Shown: one piece after another, positions 44,844 to 54,376 of the stretch | How the letters are laid out: the number at the start of each line of letters is the position of its first letter | Position numbering within the stretch: position 1 is the first letter of the stretch | Assembly (NCBI GenBank): GCA_030544685.1 | Contig: CP086683.1 | Location: 2,232,001-2,296,000, forward strand | Direction: 5' to 3' | Length of the DNA stretch: 64,000 nt | Origin: Pseudomonas sp. B21_DOA | GTDB lineage: Bacteria > Pseudomonadota > Gammaproteobacteria > Pseudomonadales > Pseudomonadaceae | The notes under the pieces: generated by a model | What the model was told of the DNA's origin: nothing | Databases searched by the model: none | What the model saw: only the letters and a program-made list of their open reading frames with translations | Translations under genes and position numbers: made by a program

Positions 44844-47267
44844 ATGGCTGACTATTACACCCTGCTCACCAACGCAGGGATTGCCTACGAAACGGCGTGC
44901 AAGGCCGCAGGTACGCCGATCAAGCTGACGCAGATTTCCGTCGGCGACGGCAACGGCGCGGTCTACAACCCGGCCGCGACCGCCACCGCGCTGAAACGCG
45001 AAGTCTGGCGCGGGCCGCTCAATGCACTGTTCCAGGACGAGAAAAACCCGAGCTGGCTGCTCGCCGAAGTGACCATCCCGCCGGATGTCGGCGGCTGGTA
45101 TGTGCGTGAAGCCGGCCTGTGGACCGACACCGGTATTCTCTACGCCATCGTCAAATACCCGGAGTCGTTCAAACCGGTGCTGGCGACGTCGGGCTCGGGC
45201 AAGGAGTTCTACATCCGCTCGATTTTCGAGACGAGCAATGCGTCGCTGGTGACGTTGTTGATTGATGACACGGTGGTCAAGGCCACGCGTGCCTGGGTCA
45301 TGAGCTATCTGGCCGAAGAACTCGGCAAGCTCGATGGCAAGCAATCGGTGCGTGTTGCGGCGACTGGCAATGTCGTGTTGAACGGCGCGCAGCAGATTGA
45401 TGGTGTGGCGGTAATCGCCGGCGACCGTGTGTTGCTGCCGAGCCAGACCTTGGCCAAGGACAACGGGCTGTGGATCGTTACCAACGGCGACTGGCAGCGC
45501 GCGACTGATGCCAACAGCAGCGCCAAAGTCACGCCGGGCCTGACGGTGATGGTCGAGGAGGGCTCGGCGAACGGGGATTCGCTGTGGCACCTGACCACCA
45601 ACGCGCCGATTACGCTGGGCACTACGGCCCTGACCTTCAAGATGCTGGCCGGGCGAACCGGGATTGCTGCCGGGACTTACAAGAGTCTGACGGTTGATGA
45701 ATATGGGCGCGCCACGGCCGGGGCCAATCCTGAAACGCTGGCCGGTTTTGGCATAAAGGATTCGTATACCAAGGCCGAAGTTGAAGCGCTGATTGCCAAC
45801 GCCTCGGCGCTGCCGGTGGGGTCGATTGTGGCGTTCCCGGTTGATGCGCCACCGCCGGGGTTTCTGGAGCTGGATAACAGCGTCAAGAGCAGTGCGACTT
45901 ACCCGGACTTGAGCGCCTATTTGGGTGGCAAGTTCAACAAGGGTGATGAGGGGGTTGGCAACTTTCGGCTGCCGGAAGCGCGTGGGGAGTTTTTGCGGGG
46001 TTGGGATCATGGGCGGGGAGTGGATGCTGGCCGCACTCTTGGCAGCACGCAAACCGATAACTTAAAGGCACACAGCCATTACCTTCCGACTGGTTCTGGC
46101 GGTGGGCAAGCGGTTGATCCTAATGGGGAAATACCGTCCGTAGTGTTAAAGGATACCGCCTCTGACTGGGCGCTACGTTCAACGTTCGGAGGCGACAACG
46201 CTGAGCTGTCCATCGGAAGCGTCAGGACTTACAACTACGGCTCCGCGACTGAAACCCGCCCCCGCAACATAGCCGTCATGTGGTGCATCAAGGCCTGGAA
46301 TACCCCGGTCAATCAGGGAAACATCGACGTAGCAGCACTGGTCAAGGAGGTTTCGCGGCTTGGTTCTGCCGTGCCGGTCGGTGCTGTAATGGCCTTTCCT
46401 ACAGGCATCGTCCCACCCGGATTTCTGGAACTGGATGGCAGCGTGCAGAGCACCGCTACTTATCCGGATCTGGCTGCTTACCTCGGTACGAAATTCAACA
46501 AGGGCGATGAGGGCGCAGGCAACTTCCGGTTGCCCGATTCGCGTGGGGAGTTTTTGCGTGGGTGGGATCATGGTCGCGGCGTAGATGCTGATCGAACCGT
46601 CGGTAGTTCCCAGAATCATCAATTTCAATCTCACTTGCATGCTCTCCGGCAAACAATGACCACGGCAGCAGCGTCCGGCTCTGGTCTGGCTCTTGCCATG
46701 AGCGGAGCCGGAACTGGCGCCAATTCGGATGTCCCGATAACCGGCAACGTGGGCAATGAAACGCGCCCGCGTAACTTGGCGGTGATGTGGTGCATCAAGG
46801 CCTGGAACGCGCCGGTCAATCAGGGAAGCATTGACATTGCGGCACTGACACCGCTCGCACAGCAATCGACTGAGTCCAATCAAGGTACTGCGAAACTGGC
46901 CACCCAGGCGCAGACCGATGCAGGCGCAGATGACAAAACCATCGTCACTCCGAAGAAGCTGCGCTGGGGCTTTTCCGTATCCAGGGAACGCACCGGTTAT
47001 CTCATGCTGCCAAGCTGGTTGGGCGGCGTGATCATCCAGTGGGGGACGATCAATGCGATTGAGGCAGGCGGACAAGTAAGCGTCACCTTTCCGATAGCCT
47101 ACCCAGTGGCTCAGGTGATGACACTGGTCGGAAACAGCTCTTCGACGGGCTCTACTTCAATCACCTCCACCCTATGCGTTATGTACGGTGGCCTTACGAA
47201 GTTCACTGTTTCTGCCATCGGCAGCAGCGGTCAACCGAACGGGCCATGGATTTCCGTTGGCTGGTAA
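44844..47267 (+). CDS. Tail fibre with duplicated tail-collar domains
   Basis: Receptor-binding fibre that sets which strains are killed. It has 807 residues. Residues 1-160 are the conserved baseplate-attaching region of P2-type fibres (MADYYTLLTNAGIAYETACK). A beta shaft follows. Two tandem tail-collar domains occupy 323-492 and 510-660, each with GNFRLP, RGEFLRGWDHGRGVDA and VMWCIKAWN. A C-terminal domain (661-807) starting near TPKKLRWGFS and ending PNGPWISVGW probably forms the tip. DNA from about 46060 on uses more A/T-ending codons than the neighbouring genes. Confidence 0.9.
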   Translation: MADYYTLLTNAGIAYETACKAAGTPIKLTQISVGDGNGAVYNPAATATALKREVWRGPLNALFQDEKNPSWLLAEVTIPPDVGGWYVREAGLWTDTGILYAIVKYPESFKPVLATSGSGKEFYIRSIFETSNASLVTLLIDDTVVKATRAWVMSYLAEELGKLDGKQSVRVAATGNVVLNGAQQIDGVAVIAGDRVLLPSQTLAKDNGLWIVTNGDWQRATDANSSAKVTPGLTVMVEEGSANGDSLWHLTTNAPITLGTTALTFKMLAGRTGIAAGTYKSLTVDEYGRATAGANPETLAGFGIKDSYTKAEVEALIANASALPVGSIVAFPVDAPPPGFLELDNSVKSSATYPDLSAYLGGKFNKGDEGVGNFRLPEARGEFLRGWDHGRGVDAGRTLGSTQTDNLKAHSHYLPTGSGGGQAVDPNGEIPSVVLKDTASDWALRSTFGGDNAELSIGSVRTYNYGSATETRPRNIAVMWCIKAWNTPVNQGNIDVAALVKEVSRLGSAVPVGAVMAFPTGIVPPGFLELDGSVQSTATYPDLAAYLGTKFNKGDEGAGNFRLPDSRGEFLRGWDHGRGVDADRTVGSSQNHQFQSHLHALRQTMTTAAASGSGLALAMSGAGTGANSDVPITGNVGNETRPRNLAVMWCIKAWNAPVNQGSIDIAALTPLAQQSTESNQGTAKLATQAQTDAGADDKTIVTPKKLRWGFSVSRERTGYLMLPSWLGGVIIQWGTINAIEAGGQVSVTFPIAYPVAQVMTLVGNSSSTGSTSITSTLCVMYGGLTKFTVSAIGSSGQPNGPWISVGW

Positions 47268-47280
47268 CAGGGAGATACCG

Positions 47281-47709
47281 ATGTCTATTTTTTATGCCGC
47301 CTCAACTGGTGGCTTTTATGACGACGCTGTGCATGTTGCAATGCCCGACGATGCTGTTGAGATCACTGCAGAACTGCGCTCCGAGCTATTGGCGGGAGAG
47401 GCACAAGCTTTGGTAATCGATGCGAACGAAAACGGTCGACCGGTGCTTAAAATACCTGAATTGGACGGTCAGTCTCAGGCCAACCGCGAGCGCATCTGGC
47501 GTGATGGTGAGATCGAAAGGATCAAATGGTTGAGAGAGCGTCACCATGATGAAGTTGAAATGGCAAGCGCTACGACGTTGTCCGCTGAGCAATATGAAGC
47601 GCTATTGAACTATCTGAAATCACTGCGCGATTGGCCGCAGTCTGAGGGTTTTCCAGGCGAGCAGGCGCGGCCTGATCGACCTGCCTGGATCGCATCGCAA
47701 ACTCGCTAG
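47281..47709 (+). CDS. Tail fibre assembly chaperone
   Basis: It has 142 residues starting MSIFYAASTGGFYDDAVHVA, 13 bases after the fibre gene. The N-terminal beta region, charged helical middle (ANRERIWRDGEIERIKWLRE) and C-terminal LLNYLKSLRDWPQSEGFPGEQARP are typical of Caudovirales tail fibre assembly proteins. It should be specific for the C-terminal part of the adjacent fibre. Weakly similar in layout to the two Tfa-like proteins at 40240 and 40787. Confidence 0.88.
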   Translation: MSIFYAASTGGFYDDAVHVAMPDDAVEITAELRSELLAGEAQALVIDANENGRPVLKIPELDGQSQANRERIWRDGEIERIKWLRERHHDEVEMASATTLSAEQYEALLNYLKSLRDWPQSEGFPGEQARPDRPAWIASQTR

Positions 47710-47810
47710 AACGTCCCGGCCCCGGGGCGTTTTCTATCCCTCTTAAAACACCCAACACCCGCCAAAGTCCCTCTCTCCGAGGGGCTTTCCCGTTTATGGA
47801 GAAACGAAAA

Positions 47811-47996
47811 ATGGCAACCCGCCAAACCTACACCGTGCTCGTTCCATTCCCCACCGGCGGTGGGCATTGGTCGAGCGCTGGTCAAGAACTCGATCTGCTC
47901 GATGTCGAGGCCAGTGCCTTGCACTTTGCCGGTCGACTTGAACCGAAAACCCCTATCCCCCAGGCCAAAAAGGCCGCTGCCAAGAAGGCTGACTGA
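47811..47996 (+). CDS. Small tail protein before the sheath gene
   Basis: It has 61 residues starting MATRQTYTVLVPFPTGGGHW and ending in a lysine/alanine-rich tail. A GGAG site at 798-801 supports this start. The family is not recognised. It occupies the same place relative to the sheath gene as the gp38-like protein of the second tail (55095) and, like it, has a basic C-terminus, so the two may be functional counterparts. Confidence 0.7.
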   Translation: MATRQTYTVLVPFPTGGGHWSSAGQELDLLDVEASALHFAGRLEPKTPIPQAKKAAAKKAD

Positions 47997-47998
47997 AC

Positions 47999-49165
47999 AT
48001 GGCTGAGGTTCTGAACTTCGAGCACAACGGCATTACCGTCAATGCCAGCGAATCCCCCGAGGCCATGGGTGGCCTGGGTGACAACGTCATCGGTCTGGTC
48101 GGCACCGCGCCGAAAGCCGATCCACTGATTCCGCGTAACGCGCCGTTCCGCATCAACAGCTTTACCACTCACGCGCTGCTCGACCCGACCGGGTCGGAAG
48201 AGGGCACGCTGTATCACGCGGTTTACCAGATCCTCAAAGTGGTCAAGGTGCCGGTGTACGTAGTCATCGTCGAGGCAGGCGCGACGCCGGCCGACACGGT
48301 CAACAATGTGATTGGCGGTGTCGAGCCGGCCACTGGCCGCAAGCTGGGTCTGGCGGCGCTGGGCAGTGTCCCGGAAGACCTGACCATCATCGGTGCGCCG
48401 GGCTTTACCGGCAGCAAAGCGGTGGCCGGTGAGTTCGCCGCGTTCGGCAAGCGCATCAAGGCCCGTGTGGTGCTGGACGGCAAGGATGTCTCGGTGGCCG
48501 ATCAGGTGCTGTACAGCCAGGAACTCGGCGGCGCCGAGCTCGGTTTCGACCGTTGCCTGGTGGTGCACAACATGCCCGCCGTGTATTCGAAAGCGGCGAA
48601 GAAAAACGTCTTCCTGTCGCCGTCCAGTCTGGCGATTGCCGCGCTGGCCAAGGTCAAGCAGTGGGAGAGCCCTGGCAACCAGGTGACCTACGCCGAAGAC
48701 GTCTCGCGCGTCGTCGAATACAACATTCTCGACACTTCCACCGAAGGCGATCTGCTCAACCGTTACGGCGTCAGCTACTACGCCCGCACCGTGCTTGGCG
48801 GCTTCTCGCTGCTGGGTAACCGCTCGGTCACCGGCAAGTTCATCAGCTACGTCGGCCTCGAAGACGCGATCAGCCGCAAGCTGGTCAAGGCCGGCCAGAA
48901 AGCCATGGCCAAGAACCTCACCAAATCCTTCATGGATCAGGAGGTCAAGCGCATCAACGACTGGCTGCAGACCCTGGTTGCCGACGAAACCATTCCCGGC
49001 GGCAGCGTCTATCTGCACCCGGAACTCAACAGCGTCGAGAAGTACAAGAACGGCACCTGGTACGTGGTCATCGACTACGGCCGCTACGCGCCGAACGAAC
49101 ACATGGTTTATCAACTCAACGCCCGCGATGAAATCATCGAGCAGTTCCTGGAGGACGTTCTCTAA
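47999..49165 (+). CDS. Contractile tail sheath protein (P2 FI-like)
   Basis: It has 388 residues, the size of P2 FI and R-pyocin sheath. SESPEAMGGLGDNVIGLVGTAP at the N-terminus and the C-terminal FMDQEVKRINDWLQTLVADETIPGG are the interlocking regions of the family. It forms the sheath whose contraction drives the tube through the target envelope. The ATG lies 2 bases after the previous gene, and it overlaps the tube start by one base. Confidence 0.95.
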   Translation: MAEVLNFEHNGITVNASESPEAMGGLGDNVIGLVGTAPKADPLIPRNAPFRINSFTTHALLDPTGSEEGTLYHAVYQILKVVKVPVYVVIVEAGATPADTVNNVIGGVEPATGRKLGLAALGSVPEDLTIIGAPGFTGSKAVAGEFAAFGKRIKARVVLDGKDVSVADQVLYSQELGGAELGFDRCLVVHNMPAVYSKAAKKNVFLSPSSLAIAALAKVKQWESPGNQVTYAEDVSRVVEYNILDTSTEGDLLNRYGVSYYARTVLGGFSLLGNRSVTGKFISYVGLEDAISRKLVKAGQKAMAKNLTKSFMDQEVKRINDWLQTLVADETIPGGSVYLHPELNSVEKYKNGTWYVVIDYGRYAPNEHMVYQLNARDEIIEQFLEDVL

Positions 49166-49671
49166 TGTTTACCAACCGCGTAAGACAGGCCATCGCGGCC
49201 ACCCTGCAAGGCCTGCCGTTGTCGGCGACCGTTGAGGAATTCACCCCGCCGAAAATCGAATTCGACATGGAAGAGATGCGCGGCGGGCGCTTCATCGTCG
49301 AAGAAATGGCCAAGGGCGGCAAAGCGCTCGGCGCCAAGCTGACCCTGCAAGGCCTCGGCGCCGAAGTGCTGCTGGCGCTGGGCGTGAAGCTGGGCGACGA
49401 CATCCTGCTGAACGTGCGCGAAGCCGGTCAGGATCAGGACGGCAACACTTGGTTCACCTACCACACCGTCGGCGGCCAGCTGAAATCCCTTGAGGAAACC
49501 GCAGTGAAAATGGGCGAGAAACCCAAGACCAACCTGGAACTGTCCTGCCGCACTTACAACCGCCTGGAAAACGGCGTGCCGGTGATCGACATCGACGTGC
49601 GCACGCAGAAATTCGTGCTCAACGGCGTCGACATCCTCGGTGATGCCCGGCGTGCGGTGTTGATGCCGTAA
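49165..49671 (+). CDS. Tail tube protein (P2 FII-like)
   Basis: It has 168 residues. Its N-terminal beta segments (LSATVEEFTPPKIEFDMEEM) and the regular beta-rich body that ends FVLNGVDILGDARRAVLMP are typical of P2-type tube proteins. It stacks in hexameric rings inside the sheath. It is followed by a REP pair, after which the operon continues. Confidence 0.93.
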   Translation: MFTNRVRQAIAATLQGLPLSATVEEFTPPKIEFDMEEMRGGRFIVEEMAKGGKALGAKLTLQGLGAEVLLALGVKLGDDILLNVREAGQDQDGNTWFTYHTVGGQLKSLEETAVKMGEKPKTNLELSCRTYNRLENGVPVIDIDVRTQKFVLNGVDILGDARRAVLMP

Positions 49672-49697
49672 ACCAGCAGCACGCCACACACAAAACC

Positions 49698-49786
49698 TGT
49701 GGGAGCGGGCTTGCCCGCGATAGCTGTGGGTCAATCAACTCAATGTTGGAAGTGCCGCCCTCATCGCGGGCAAGCCCGCTCCCACA
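49698..49786. repeat. REP pair (REPIN) inside the first tail operon
   Basis: TGTGGGAGCGGGCTTGCCCGCGAT at 49698-49721 in sections TGTGGGAGCGGG and CTTGCCCGCGAT, with its exact reverse complement at 49763-49786. It lies between the tube and E genes, in the middle of what must be one transcript. Confidence 0.92.
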
Positions 49787-49829
49787 AGGGATTTCAATAA
49801 TTCCCAAAGAATCACCAAGGACTTCATAC

Positions 49830-50369
49830 ATGCCGTGGATGCCACCCCAACACGAACTGCTGTCGCCGATCACCGGCGATGACGGTTCGCAGATTGAAAC
49901 GATCCAGCTCAAACCGCTGTTCTACGCCGCCCAGAAAGAAGCGCTGGAACGCGCTGGCGATGACGAAGACGATCAGTTTTTCGAGCTGGCGTTGCTCGCC
50001 ACCGGCCTGTCGGTCAAGGAACTCGACCAGCTCAAACGCCCGGATTACGTGAGCATCGCGCAGTACGTCCATGAGATGTCCACCCGGCCGAGTTCGTACT
50101 TTCTCGAACAGGTCGAAGACGGGAAAATGTCTGTCGATCCAGACGAGATTCAACTGTTGCAACCGCTCGCCGTGACCGGCCGCACCGTGACGTCTCTGAG
50201 TCTGGAAATGCCCGTGCTGCGCGCCACCAAAGTGATGAAGAAACTGAAAACGGCGAAGGAACGCGCCGAATTCATCACTGCCCACTGCACCGGCCTGATG
50301 ATCCCCGATCTGGCCCAGCTGACCGTCCCTGACTGGACGCAATTGCAGGTGCGCATTGATGATTTTTAA
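49830..50369 (+). CDS. Tail assembly chaperone E (P2 gpE-like)
   Basis: It has 179 residues starting MPWMPPQHELLSPITGDDGS. Its place between tube and tape measure and the compact helical C-terminal half (LKTAKERAEFITAHCTGLMI) fit the gpG/gpE class of chaperones, which coat the tape measure before tube polymerisation. An in-frame ATG upstream lies in the REP repeat and is rejected. It overlaps the next small gene by 11 bases. Confidence 0.78.
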   Translation: MPWMPPQHELLSPITGDDGSQIETIQLKPLFYAAQKEALERAGDDEDDQFFELALLATGLSVKELDQLKRPDYVSIAQYVHEMSTRPSSYFLEQVEDGKMSVDPDEIQLLQPLAVTGRTVTSLSLEMPVLRATKVMKKLKTAKERAEFITAHCTGLMIPDLAQLTVPDWTQLQVRIDDF

Positions 50370-50532
50370 ACCAGCCGGCGGCCTACTTTCGGAACGCGAC
50401 ATCGAAGTAATCCTCGATATCGTCCCGCTCATTTACTCGGTAAGTGAGGCGGAGATTCTGGAATGGGACGCCGAGAAGGCGTTGCGCCGCTACGACATAG
50501 CGATCACTCGCCTTGGCGTGAAACAGGAGTAG
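50359..50532 (+). CDS. Small E'-like tail protein overlapping E
   Basis: It has 57 residues starting MIFKPAGGLLSERDIEVILD and ending ALRRYDIAITRLGVKQE. It is read in the +1 frame relative to E, not the -1 frame of the P2 E/E' pair. It has its own ATG inside the end of E. Such small proteins just before the tape measure are the second half of the tail chaperone pair. Function is inferred from position and size. Confidence 0.7.
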   Translation: MIFKPAGGLLSERDIEVILDIVPLIYSVSEAEILEWDAEKALRRYDIAITRLGVKQE

Positions 50533-50539
50533 AGCGGCA

Positions 50540-52737
50540 ATGGCAGTGAATCAATTTGCGCTAACGAATGCTGACGACAGCAAGGGCCTCGCGCTGGCCA
50601 ATATCAGCCTGAGCGCAGCGGCGTTGGGAGCAGCACCCGGACCACTTCTCGCCACAGACCAGACGGGCGGCCTGCATCAGGCGTTACTGACGGCCAGCGG
50701 CAAGATCAGTCTGCTCACTACGGCGATAGACGCGTTGAACGTGACGCTCGCGGCGCTACGTTCTTTGTCACTGACGTCCAGTGCTGGAGCGAAGGGCGAC
50801 TCATCCGGCGCGCGCAAAACCGAGGAAAAACCCTCAGCGAATGCTGAGCTTCCAGCAACCCGCAAGTCGGCGCTGGCAATGGATACGGCGGCGGCCGCGC
50901 TGAGCAGCGTCGCCGGAATTTCGCGCGAGGATGGAAAGGACGTCGCCCAGTCCAGCCTGATCATGGCCAGCGCCCCGCTAGTAGCGGCGGGTGGCACTAC
51001 CGGGGTGGATCTGGTCAATGTCGCAAGCGTGGCAGCCAAAGCAGGGCTTGGCAGCCAATACGCCAATGCTTCTGACAAAAAGCTCGAGTTGCTGACCTTT
51101 GCCAACGACGTGGCGATCACGGCGGCGGCCTTCAAGCTCCCGGCGATGGAAGTGGCCGAAATGACCAAGGTCTGGCGGACCTCGATGAAGCTTACGCGGG
51201 ACGAGGCCGTTGATCTGGCGGACGCGGTCAACCACCTCGGCAAGCTGCCTGGGGATGTGCAGTCAGCCGACATCGGTGCAGTCCTGCAACAGTCGGGTGA
51301 GTCAGCAGTAGCCGCCGGCCTGCAACCGGAAAAGGCAGCGGCGCTGTCGGCAGCACTGCTGAACGCTGGCGCGAAAAAGGATGATGCCGGCGTTGCGCTG
51401 AAAAACATTTCCGATGCGTTGGCTAAAGGCGACCAGGCCTCCGCGGCTGAAGCGGCCGCCTGGCAACAATTGAAGCTTGATTCCAAAGCTGTTGCGCAAG
51501 CCTTGCGCGATACCGGCAACCAAGGCTCGCAACAAGGCGCTGTGCTGACGGTGCTGGCTGCGCTGAACGCCAAACCCGTCGAACAACGTACGGCATTGGC
51601 CCGCACGCTATTTGCCGACAGTGGCAATGCCGCGCTCGCGCTTTCGCAGAACCTGGCACAGGTCAACGAAGCGTTTTTCCAGGTAACCGATAAACGCCAA
51701 TATGCGACCTCGGCCCTGGGCGACAACGCCTCGGTGAAAGCGTCCGCGCTGGCGCTCGCCAATACCCAACAAGGGCAGTTGAACATCAAGAATGCGCGAG
51801 AGGAGCGCTTGTCGGTCGCCAAAGGCGACGCATTGGCACCCGACATCGAGAAACCGGGCGATACGCATTCGACCGATAAGTTGAGTGAGCTGGCCGAGAC
51901 CTATCCGAAAACCACCGGTGCCGTTTTGACGGCGGCTGAGTGGGCCAAACCAGTGTTCGACTTCGTTCTCGAATCGGTTGCCGATCAACTCAAGGAGCGT
52001 TTAGGCAAAGGCATTGTCGATAAAGCCGCCAGCCGTATTCCTGATCGCTGGAAACCGGCTGGATCAGCGGGTGCCGCTGTGAACTCGCTTACTCAGGGGC
52101 GGGGCCCGTCATTGCCAATCGGGCTTCCAGCGCCAGCAACGGGTTGAAGATATTCGAACAGGCAGCATGGCCCAGTGCTCCGCGCCTGGGCGCTGCGGCC
52201 GCTGAAATTCGCCCCGTGTCACGAATCATGCCTTGGCCGGTGAAGGCGGCAATCGGCGCCGCCGATGTCGTCGAAGGCGTAGCCAGCGGTGACAAGCGCA
52301 AAATGGCGACAGGCCTGGGTGCCGCTGGCGGTGGCTGGGCCGGTGCGGCCGCCGGTTCCGCCATAGGTGCATCGATAGGCAGCATCGGGTTGGCGCCGGG
52401 CATGGTGGTAGGCGGCCTCATTGGTGGGCTCATCGGTGGGTGGCTCGGCTCGGAAGGAGGCAGTTGGCTGGGAGAGAAACTGGTTGCGCCAACACCGGAC
52501 AAGCTCGCTGCGCCCGAGCAGGTCAGTAAAGAACTGACGACTGCTCAGCCTGCAGCGCAGCCGCTGACGTATGCACCGACTGTGCAGGTCTACTGCAGCG
52601 ATCCCGGCAGCTCGGACAAGATCGGTCTGTTGGTCGCGCAACATCTACAAAACCAATTCATGCAAATCACCCCATTGATGACCAACAACCCTCTTGCCAC
52701 GCGCCGCGATGCAGCCCTGACCGATGGAGTCGCCTGA
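50540..52737 (+). CDS. Tape measure protein of the P2-type tail (apparent frameshift)
   Basis: Sets tail length and fills the tube. The first frame gives 535 residues rich in Ala and helical (MAVNQFALTNADDSKGLALA...). The second frame continues LKIFEQAAWPSAPRLGAAAA to 52737. The break is at G3 52141-52143, where one more G joins ATGLKIFEQ, giving 732 residues. Residues near 590-640 form a glycine-zipper-like segment (AAGSAIGASIGSIGLAPGMV), a possible membrane-active part. The C-terminal CSDPGSSDKIGLLVAQHL is soluble. Alternative: two genes with a TTG start at 52144, judged less likely. Confidence 0.82.
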
Positions 52738-53120
52738 TGAAACAACAAATGGCACTGGGCAATTTCATCTTTGGCCTGTCGCGCAACTTTGCGTACCACC
52801 AGTTACTGCGCAAGTCTGACGGAGGCTGGACCGAGATACAGATCCTCACCAGCAAACCCAAGTCCAGCCAGACCGGACAAAAACCGGAAACCCTGACCAT
52901 CACCGGCAAGTCGATGTACGCCGTAGCCATGGATCGGCTCGATGAGTTGCGTGCGCTACAGGCTCTGCGTACTCCGCTGCCGTTGATCGATGGGATTGGT
53001 CGCAATTGGGGTCTGTGGCGGATCAGTAGCGTTCAGGAAACCCAGACCCAGATCATCGATGACGGCACGGCGATGGTGGTCGATTGGGTCATTGAATTGG
53101 CGGAGTTCAACAATGCGTAA
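52737..53120 (+). CDS. Tail protein U (P2-type)
   Basis: It has 127 residues starting MKQQMALGNFIFGLSRNFAY. The segments FIFGLSR, YAVAMDRLDELRALQALRTP and GRNWGLWRISSVQET are conserved in P2 gpU and R-pyocin tails, where the protein acts at the tail hub. The start lies within the tape measure stop codon, and the end overlaps X by 8 bases. Confidence 0.9.
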   Translation: MKQQMALGNFIFGLSRNFAYHQLLRKSDGGWTEIQILTSKPKSSQTGQKPETLTITGKSMYAVAMDRLDELRALQALRTPLPLIDGIGRNWGLWRISSVQETQTQIIDDGTAMVVDWVIELAEFNNA

Positions 53121-53325
53121 GGCACGAAGCGTGGCCGGTGACTCGGTGAATCTGCTGCTCTTTCGGGAAACCGGGCGCAGTGATGACACCGCTGAAGAGG
53201 CGCTGTGGAAACTCAACCCGACCTTGGCCGAGCACGGGTCGATTCTGCCCGCTGGCGTCTGGGTCGAGCTGCCGGAACTGGACGTGAAACCTGCGGTGGT
53301 CAAAGCAGCGACGGCCTGGGATTAA
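53113..53325 (+). CDS. Tail protein X (LysM-like, P2-type)
   Basis: It has 70 residues starting MRKARSVAGDSVNLLLFRET. The pattern of a short LysM-like fold ending LPAGVWVELPELD is that of the gpX tail protein, found between U and D in R-pyocin operons and thought to sit at the hub on the cell-wall side. Confidence 0.9.
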   Translation: MRKARSVAGDSVNLLLFRETGRSDDTAEEALWKLNPTLAEHGSILPAGVWVELPELDVKPAVVKAATAWD

Positions 53326-53333
53326 GGAGGGGC

Positions 53334-54356
53334 ATGGCACTGGGATTTACGCCGGCGGTGAATATCTACGGGGCCAACGCGGCCCTGCTCAATCAGCGTC
53401 TGATCAGTTGGGAGCACATTGATGCCGCCGGTTTCGAGTCCGATCAGCTGACGCTGACCATCGATCTGGAGGGCCTTGAAGGGCTGCCGAGTCTGGGCGG
53501 AAAAATTGGTCTGCAAGTCGGTTATCGGGAAACCGCAATGATCGATAAAGGCCAGTTCAAAGTGACGCGTCTGACGCCGACACTGTTCCCGTTTCGCCTC
53601 ACACTGGTGGCCACTGCGGCGCCGTTCAGCAAGGATGATGAAACCGGCTTCAAGCAGCGCCGCACCGTCAGTCATGGGCCGACGACGCTGGGCGGGTTAT
53701 TTCGCAAGCTGGTAGAACCCCACGGCTTTTCGCCACGGGTCGCGCCTGAAGTTTCGTTGATCCGCATCGAGCACATCGACCAGTCCAACGAGACCGACAT
53801 GGGTTTTGTCACGCGTCTGGCGAAAAAGTACAACGTCGTGGCCAAGCCTTACGGCGACGTGTATGTGCTGGCGCGGCCCGGGCAGACCAAGTCGTTGTCG
53901 GGGCAGATTCTGCCGGACGTGGCCCTGTCGGTTACGCACAACAATCGCCCTGGCGATCACGCATTCATCAGCGCCACGCTGGAAGAATCGGCCCGCGAGC
54001 AGGTCAAGGGCTGCAAGACCTGTTTCTGGGATGCGGCGGCCGGGGTGTTGCGTTGGGTCGAGACGGGCGTAGCGCCGTTCAAGACCGTGCGCCAGAAGCA
54101 GCCCAGCGAAGCGGATGCCATCGCGGTAGGCGAGGGCGAAGTACGCAAGATGCTGCGCCAAAAGTACAAGGTGAAGATCACCTGCCCGGGCGATCCGCGC
54201 CTGGCGGCCGAAGGTCTGCTGTTGCTCGATGCGAGCTGGCCGGACTTCATGCGCGGACGCTGGTCGATCGACAAGGTTACCGCCAGCGGCAGTCGCGAGA
54301 ACAGCTATCGCTGCCTGATTGATGCGTCGTGCCTGGATCCCAAGGCTGAACAGTAA
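53334..54356 (+). CDS. Hub protein D (P2 gpD-like, late control)
   Basis: It has 340 residues starting MALGFTPAVNIYGANAALLN with an AAGGAGG ribosome site. It is the tail hub on which the spike sits (T4 gp27 family). MGFVTRLAKKYNVVAKPYGD and the CPGDPRLAAEGLLLLD segment near the end are family features. It is the last gene of the first tail. In R-pyocins the endolysin comes next, but here a REP pair and the second tail follow. Confidence 0.92.
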   Translation: MALGFTPAVNIYGANAALLNQRLISWEHIDAAGFESDQLTLTIDLEGLEGLPSLGGKIGLQVGYRETAMIDKGQFKVTRLTPTLFPFRLTLVATAAPFSKDDETGFKQRRTVSHGPTTLGGLFRKLVEPHGFSPRVAPEVSLIRIEHIDQSNETDMGFVTRLAKKYNVVAKPYGDVYVLARPGQTKSLSGQILPDVALSVTHNNRPGDHAFISATLEESAREQVKGCKTCFWDAAAGVLRWVETGVAPFKTVRQKQPSEADAIAVGEGEVRKMLRQKYKVKITCPGDPRLAAEGLLLLDASWPDFMRGRWSIDKVTASGSRENSYRCLIDASCLDPKAEQ

Positions 54357-54376
54357 TCCTGAACCGAATGCATATT

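Noticed and set aside
52144..52737. A separate 197-residue gene starting at TTG after the first tape measure.
   Set aside because: No ribosome site, start within the end of the previous frame, and one extra G joins them; the pattern equals the other homopolymer breaks.
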